Shown here: piece after piece, positions 6,825 to 8,532 of the stretch
Position numbering within the stretch: position 1 is the first letter of the stretch
Layout: each line of letters begins with the position of its first letter
Made by a program: the position numbers and the translations under genes
Notes under the pieces: generated by a model
Told to the model about the DNA's origin: nothing
What the model saw: the letters and a program-made list of their open reading frames with translations, nothing else
The model's database searches: none
Assembly (NCBI GenBank): GCA_003645825.1
Contig: QNCQ01000064.1
Span: forward strand, 1-8,532
DNA length: 8,532 bases
Direction: 5' to 3'
Source: Fidelibacterota bacterium
GTDB taxonomy: Bacteria; Fidelibacterota; UBA2242; B5-G15

Positions 6825-7240
6825 TCTCCTATAACCTGTACATATATTTCTCTGGTCCGGGGTGCGTTATCATGGTCTATAACCACTATTTGCTGCCAGG
6901 TACCCAGAATTAGCCTCTTATTTGCAAAGGGAATGGTAACTGATGGTCCCATAAGAGATGCTCTGAGGTGGGAAAAGCCATTGTCATCTCCCCATGTTCT
7001 GGAGTGTCTTGTTTTCATGGTTGATGGGGCAATTTTTTCGAGAAGTTCTCTCATGTCTTCCACAAGAGCAGGCTCATATTCAATAGTTGTGATGCTTGCA
7101 GTTGAGCCGATAGCGGAGACGCAGGCAAGACCACTGGTTATTCGGGAATTTGAGATGATTTCTTGCACTTTTTCTGTGATGTTGATGATATGACTAAAGC
7201 CTCTTGTTTGGAGGATTATTTTTTCACCATACGTTGTCAT
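6821..7240 (-). CDS. YjbQ/UPF0047 family protein (annotated as secondary thiamine-phosphate synthase)
   Basis: This 139-residue single-domain protein has the full family length and signature blocks: GSTASITTIEYEP at 45-57, WGDDNGFSHLRASLMGPS at 83-100 and LGTWQQIVVIDHDN at 112-125. His79, His91 and His123 are candidate metal or active-site residues by inference. The family name comes from a weak thiamine-phosphate synthase activity reported for E. coli YjbQ; the physiological role remains uncertain, and nothing nearby points to thiamine. The ATG at 7238-7240 is well supported by TCCTCC on the + strand at 7246-7251 (GGAGGA on the coding strand), 5 nt before the start. It is transcribed towards the aro run and overlaps tyrA by 4 nt at the stop codons. 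It appears to be a single-gene unit, divergent from the LacI gene. Confidence 0.9.
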   Translation of the reverse strand: MTTYGEKIILQTRGFSHIINITEKVQEIISNSRITSGLACVSAIGSTASITTIEYEPALVEDMRELLEKIAPSTMKTRHSRTWGDDNGFSHLRASLMGPSVTIPFANKRLILGTWQQIVVIDHDNAPRTREIYVQVIGD

Positions 7241-7369
7241 ATTATTCCTCCAGCAGATTAACCCTGATTGGAATATAAAGAATTTTTGAGGGAAATGTTA
7301 TAAAGATATAATCAAATTGGATTTTAGCTCAGGCAATGTAGATTAAATTGCATTTTTAATAAAAAGGGC

Positions 7370-7396
7370 CCCTCTTTCAAATAGATTTTAAGAGGG
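7370..7396. repeat. Inverted repeat CCCTCTT/AAGAGGG
   Basis: The arms 7370-7376 and 7390-7396 are perfectly complementary over 7 bp with a 13-nt spacer; three further A-T pairs (7379-7381 with 7386-7388) could close it to a 4-nt loop. No T-run follows on the + strand. On the - strand a GCCC and then five T follow, which is only loosely terminator-like. It lies upstream of the predicted lacI promoter, so it is more likely a DNA site or chance. Confidence 0.5.
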
Positions 7397-7420
7397 ATAA
7401 GATTAATTCCGACGCAATTA

Positions 7421-7449
7421 ATTCACACTATCTAATTGATTGACACTAT
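7421..7449 (+). repeat. Direct repeat ATT[C/G]ACACTAT, two copies 18 bp apart
   Basis: Copies at 7421-7431 and 7439-7449 match in 10 of 11 bases. The second contains the TTGACA -35 box of the predicted lacI promoter, and the first would be a weaker TTCACA box one step upstream. This could be a regulator site or a duplicated promoter element. Confidence 0.6.
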
Positions 7450-7468
7450 TGAGTAAGATTTATAAATT
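7440..7468 (+). promoter_or_regulatory. Sigma-70-type promoter of the lacI-type gene
   Basis: A perfect TTGACA (7440-7445) is followed either by TATAAA (7461-7466, 15-nt spacer) or by TAAATT (7463-7468, 17-nt spacer). Transcription would begin near 7473-7476, inside the operator, leaving a leader of about 30 nt before the GTG start. Confidence 0.6.
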
Positions 7469-7482
7469 GCAAGCGTTTGCAA
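7467..7482. promoter_or_regulatory. LacI-family operator
   Basis: TTGCAAGCGTTTGCAA is a 16-bp palindrome with a central CG and one mismatched pair. Its core fits the cre-like pattern TGnAAnCGnTTnCA typical of LacI/CcpA-family sites. It overlaps the -10 and probable start of the promoter just upstream of the repressor gene, the expected layout for negative autoregulation. Confidence 0.8.
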
Positions 7483-7504
7483 AGCTTTTTGGTAGGTAAA
7501 CTTT

Positions 7505-8509
7505 GTGAGTGTCACAATAAAAGATATCGCAAAAAGGCTAAATATCTCTCCTTCAACAGTTTCCAGGGCATTGAGGGATCACCCTGACATCAGTCTGGAA
7601 ACAAAAAGGAGAGTAATAGAATTGGCCAAAAAATTGGACTACAGGCCGAATGTCATTGCCAGGAGCCTCCAGACAAAAAAGACAAATCTTATTGGTATCA
7701 TTGTACCTGAAATAAAACACCATTTTTTTTCTGCCGCTATTAGTGGTATTGAAGAAGTCGCATATAGAGAAGGGTATGCAATCATCGTGGCCAAGTCGAA
7801 TGAGGATTTTAAGAGGGAAGAGATAAACATCAATGCCCTCGTCGAAAATAGGGTGGCCGGAATGCTTATTTCAATATCAGAAACTACCGTTGATAAAGAG
7901 CCTTTCCATATGCTAAAAAGGAGGGGTGTGCCGGTCGTTTTTTTCGATCGAGTTATCGAAGATATAGATTTCCCCAAAATAGTTGTGGACGATTATAATG
8001 GGGCGTTCAAAGCCGTAGAATATCTTATTAAGACAGGATACAGAAAAATAGCCCATCTTGCTGGTCCAAAGTTTTTGTCCATTAGCAAGCTTAGGCTGCA
8101 GGGATATATTGATGCTCTTAAGAAGTATGGGATTGATCCTGATGAACGCGGCATTATTCATGGTGGTCTACATGAAGAAGATGGAGCTATTGGATTTCAC
8201 CGGTTGATTAATTCTTTTCCTGATGTTGAAGCAATATTTGCTGTTAATGATCCTGTCGCTATTGGGGCATGCATGGAGATAAAAAAACTTGGATACAAGA
8301 TACCTGATAACATTGCAATAGTAGGGTTTTCTAATAACCCCATTTCATCAATGATAGAACCGGCGCTAACGACAATTGAACAACCGGCATATGATGTGGG
8401 TAAAACGGCCGCTAATGTGTTGATTGACCTCATTAGAAATCGTGGGAGGGAGATAAAACCAAGAACTATTGTTTTGAAGACAAAGCTGATTGTAAGGGAT
8501 TCAGCATGA
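7505..8509 (+). CDS. LacI-family transcriptional regulator
   Basis: This 334-residue repressor has a typical N-terminal helix-turn-helix (TIKDIAKRLNISPSTVSRAL, 4-23), a hinge helix around 48-57 (YRPNVIARSLQ, with the minor-groove Leu55) and a periplasmic-binding-protein-like effector domain from about 62 to the end (IGIIVPEIKHHFFSAAISGI; FAVNDPVAIGA; EPALTTIEQPAYDVGKTAA). Such proteins usually sense a sugar or sugar derivative and control its uptake or breakdown; the ligand cannot be read here. The block HHFFSAAISGIEEVAY is, from memory, common in Bacteroidota members. The start is GTG, with a modest GGTAGG at 7491-7496 eight nt upstream; no other start fits before the HTH. A matching operator sits in its own promoter, and a strong ribosome site follows the stop, so it probably heads an operon running out of the window. 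Confidence 0.93.
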   Translation: MSVTIKDIAKRLNISPSTVSRALRDHPDISLETKRRVIELAKKLDYRPNVIARSLQTKKTNLIGIIVPEIKHHFFSAAISGIEEVAYREGYAIIVAKSNEDFKREEININALVENRVAGMLISISETTVDKEPFHMLKRRGVPVVFFDRVIEDIDFPKIVVDDYNGAFKAVEYLIKTGYRKIAHLAGPKFLSISKLRLQGYIDALKKYGIDPDERGIIHGGLHEEDGAIGFHRLINSFPDVEAIFAVNDPVAIGACMEIKKLGYKIPDNIAIVGFSNNPISSMIEPALTTIEQPAYDVGKTAANVLIDLIRNRGREIKPRTIVLKTKLIVRDSA

Positions 8510-8521
8510 AACCTATATAAG

Positions 8522-8529
8522 GGAAGGAG
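8522..8529 (+). promoter_or_regulatory. Ribosome binding site for a gene beyond the window
   Basis: GGAAGGAG, 12 nt after the lacI stop and 3 nt from the window end, is a strong Shine-Dalgarno sequence. It implies a start codon within a few bases beyond 8532 and co-transcription with the repressor gene. Confidence 0.6.
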
Positions 8530-8532
8530 AAA

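Larger units (their letters stand above)
7241..7504. other. Divergent intergenic region between yjbQ and the lacI-type gene
   Basis: This 264-nt stretch has no ORF of note and is the only sizeable gap in the window. The right half holds the promoter, operator and repeats listed separately. The left half (about 7260-7345) must contain the yjbQ promoter. On the minus strand TTGCCT and GATTAT are 17 nt apart (about 7308-7336), but GATTAT is a weak -10 match, so I do not call it. Confidence 0.7.

Noticed and set aside
6811..6855. Possible terminator stem CCAGA...TCTGG around the tyrA/yjbQ junction
   Set aside because: Only 5 bp plus a broken A-T extension, with a loop of about 27 nt and no T-run after it on either strand.
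7723..7730. Run of eight T in the lacI-type gene as a phase-variation tract
   Set aside because: It encodes expected conserved residues (His-Phe-Phe-Ser), the frame is intact, and eight is short for a slippage switch in an AT-rich genome.
8506..8520. Tiny ORF ATGA-overlapping the lacI stop, encoding four residues
   Set aside because: Too short to support as a gene. The following GGAAGGAG is more simply the ribosome site of the next gene.

Overview
This window holds a compact, one-directional aromatic amino acid operon, a convergent single gene, and the start of a separate regulated unit. Everything is AT-leaning, tightly packed bacterial DNA. There are no RNA genes, mobile elements, CRISPR arrays or broken genes that I can see.

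Region 1 (24-6824, + strand) is a seven-gene run: DAHP synthase, 3-dehydroquinate synthase, type I 3-dehydroquinase, a shikimate dehydrogenase-shikimate kinase fusion, EPSP synthase, chorismate synthase and a prephenate dehydrogenase. Together they encode all seven steps from PEP and erythrose-4-phosphate to chorismate, plus the step towards tyrosine. The gene order, including the domain order inside the fusion, follows the reaction order exactly. Gaps are 16 nt (aroF/aroB) and 2 nt (aroC/tyrA); the other junctions overlap by 14, 4, 32 and 4 nt, so one transcript with translational coupling is likely. No chorismate mutase, prephenate dehydratase or aminotransferase is visible, so the route to Phe and Tyr is completed elsewhere, possibly upstream.

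Region 2 (6821-7240, - strand) is a YjbQ/UPF0047 family gene. It converges on tyrA, and the two stop codons share the palindrome TTAA.

Region 3 (7241-7504) is a divergent intergenic region. It has a promoter with a consensus -35 box facing right, a LacI-type operator over its -10/start area, an 11-bp near-perfect direct repeat and a short inverted repeat.

Region 4 (7505-8509, + strand) is a LacI-family repressor that probably controls itself and whatever follows. A strong ribosome binding site in the last 12 bases shows that another gene starts just beyond the window.

Organism: the prephenate dehydrogenase and LacI protein look, from memory, most like Bacteroidota/FCB-group proteins. The clear Shine-Dalgarno sites, TTG/GTG starts, frequent AGA/AGG arginine codons and an aro super-operon recall Thermotogota, Clostridia or an uncultured FCB-related phylum. 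I cannot resolve the phylum; a Bacteroidota-related but non-typical, perhaps thermophilic, anaerobe is my best inference.
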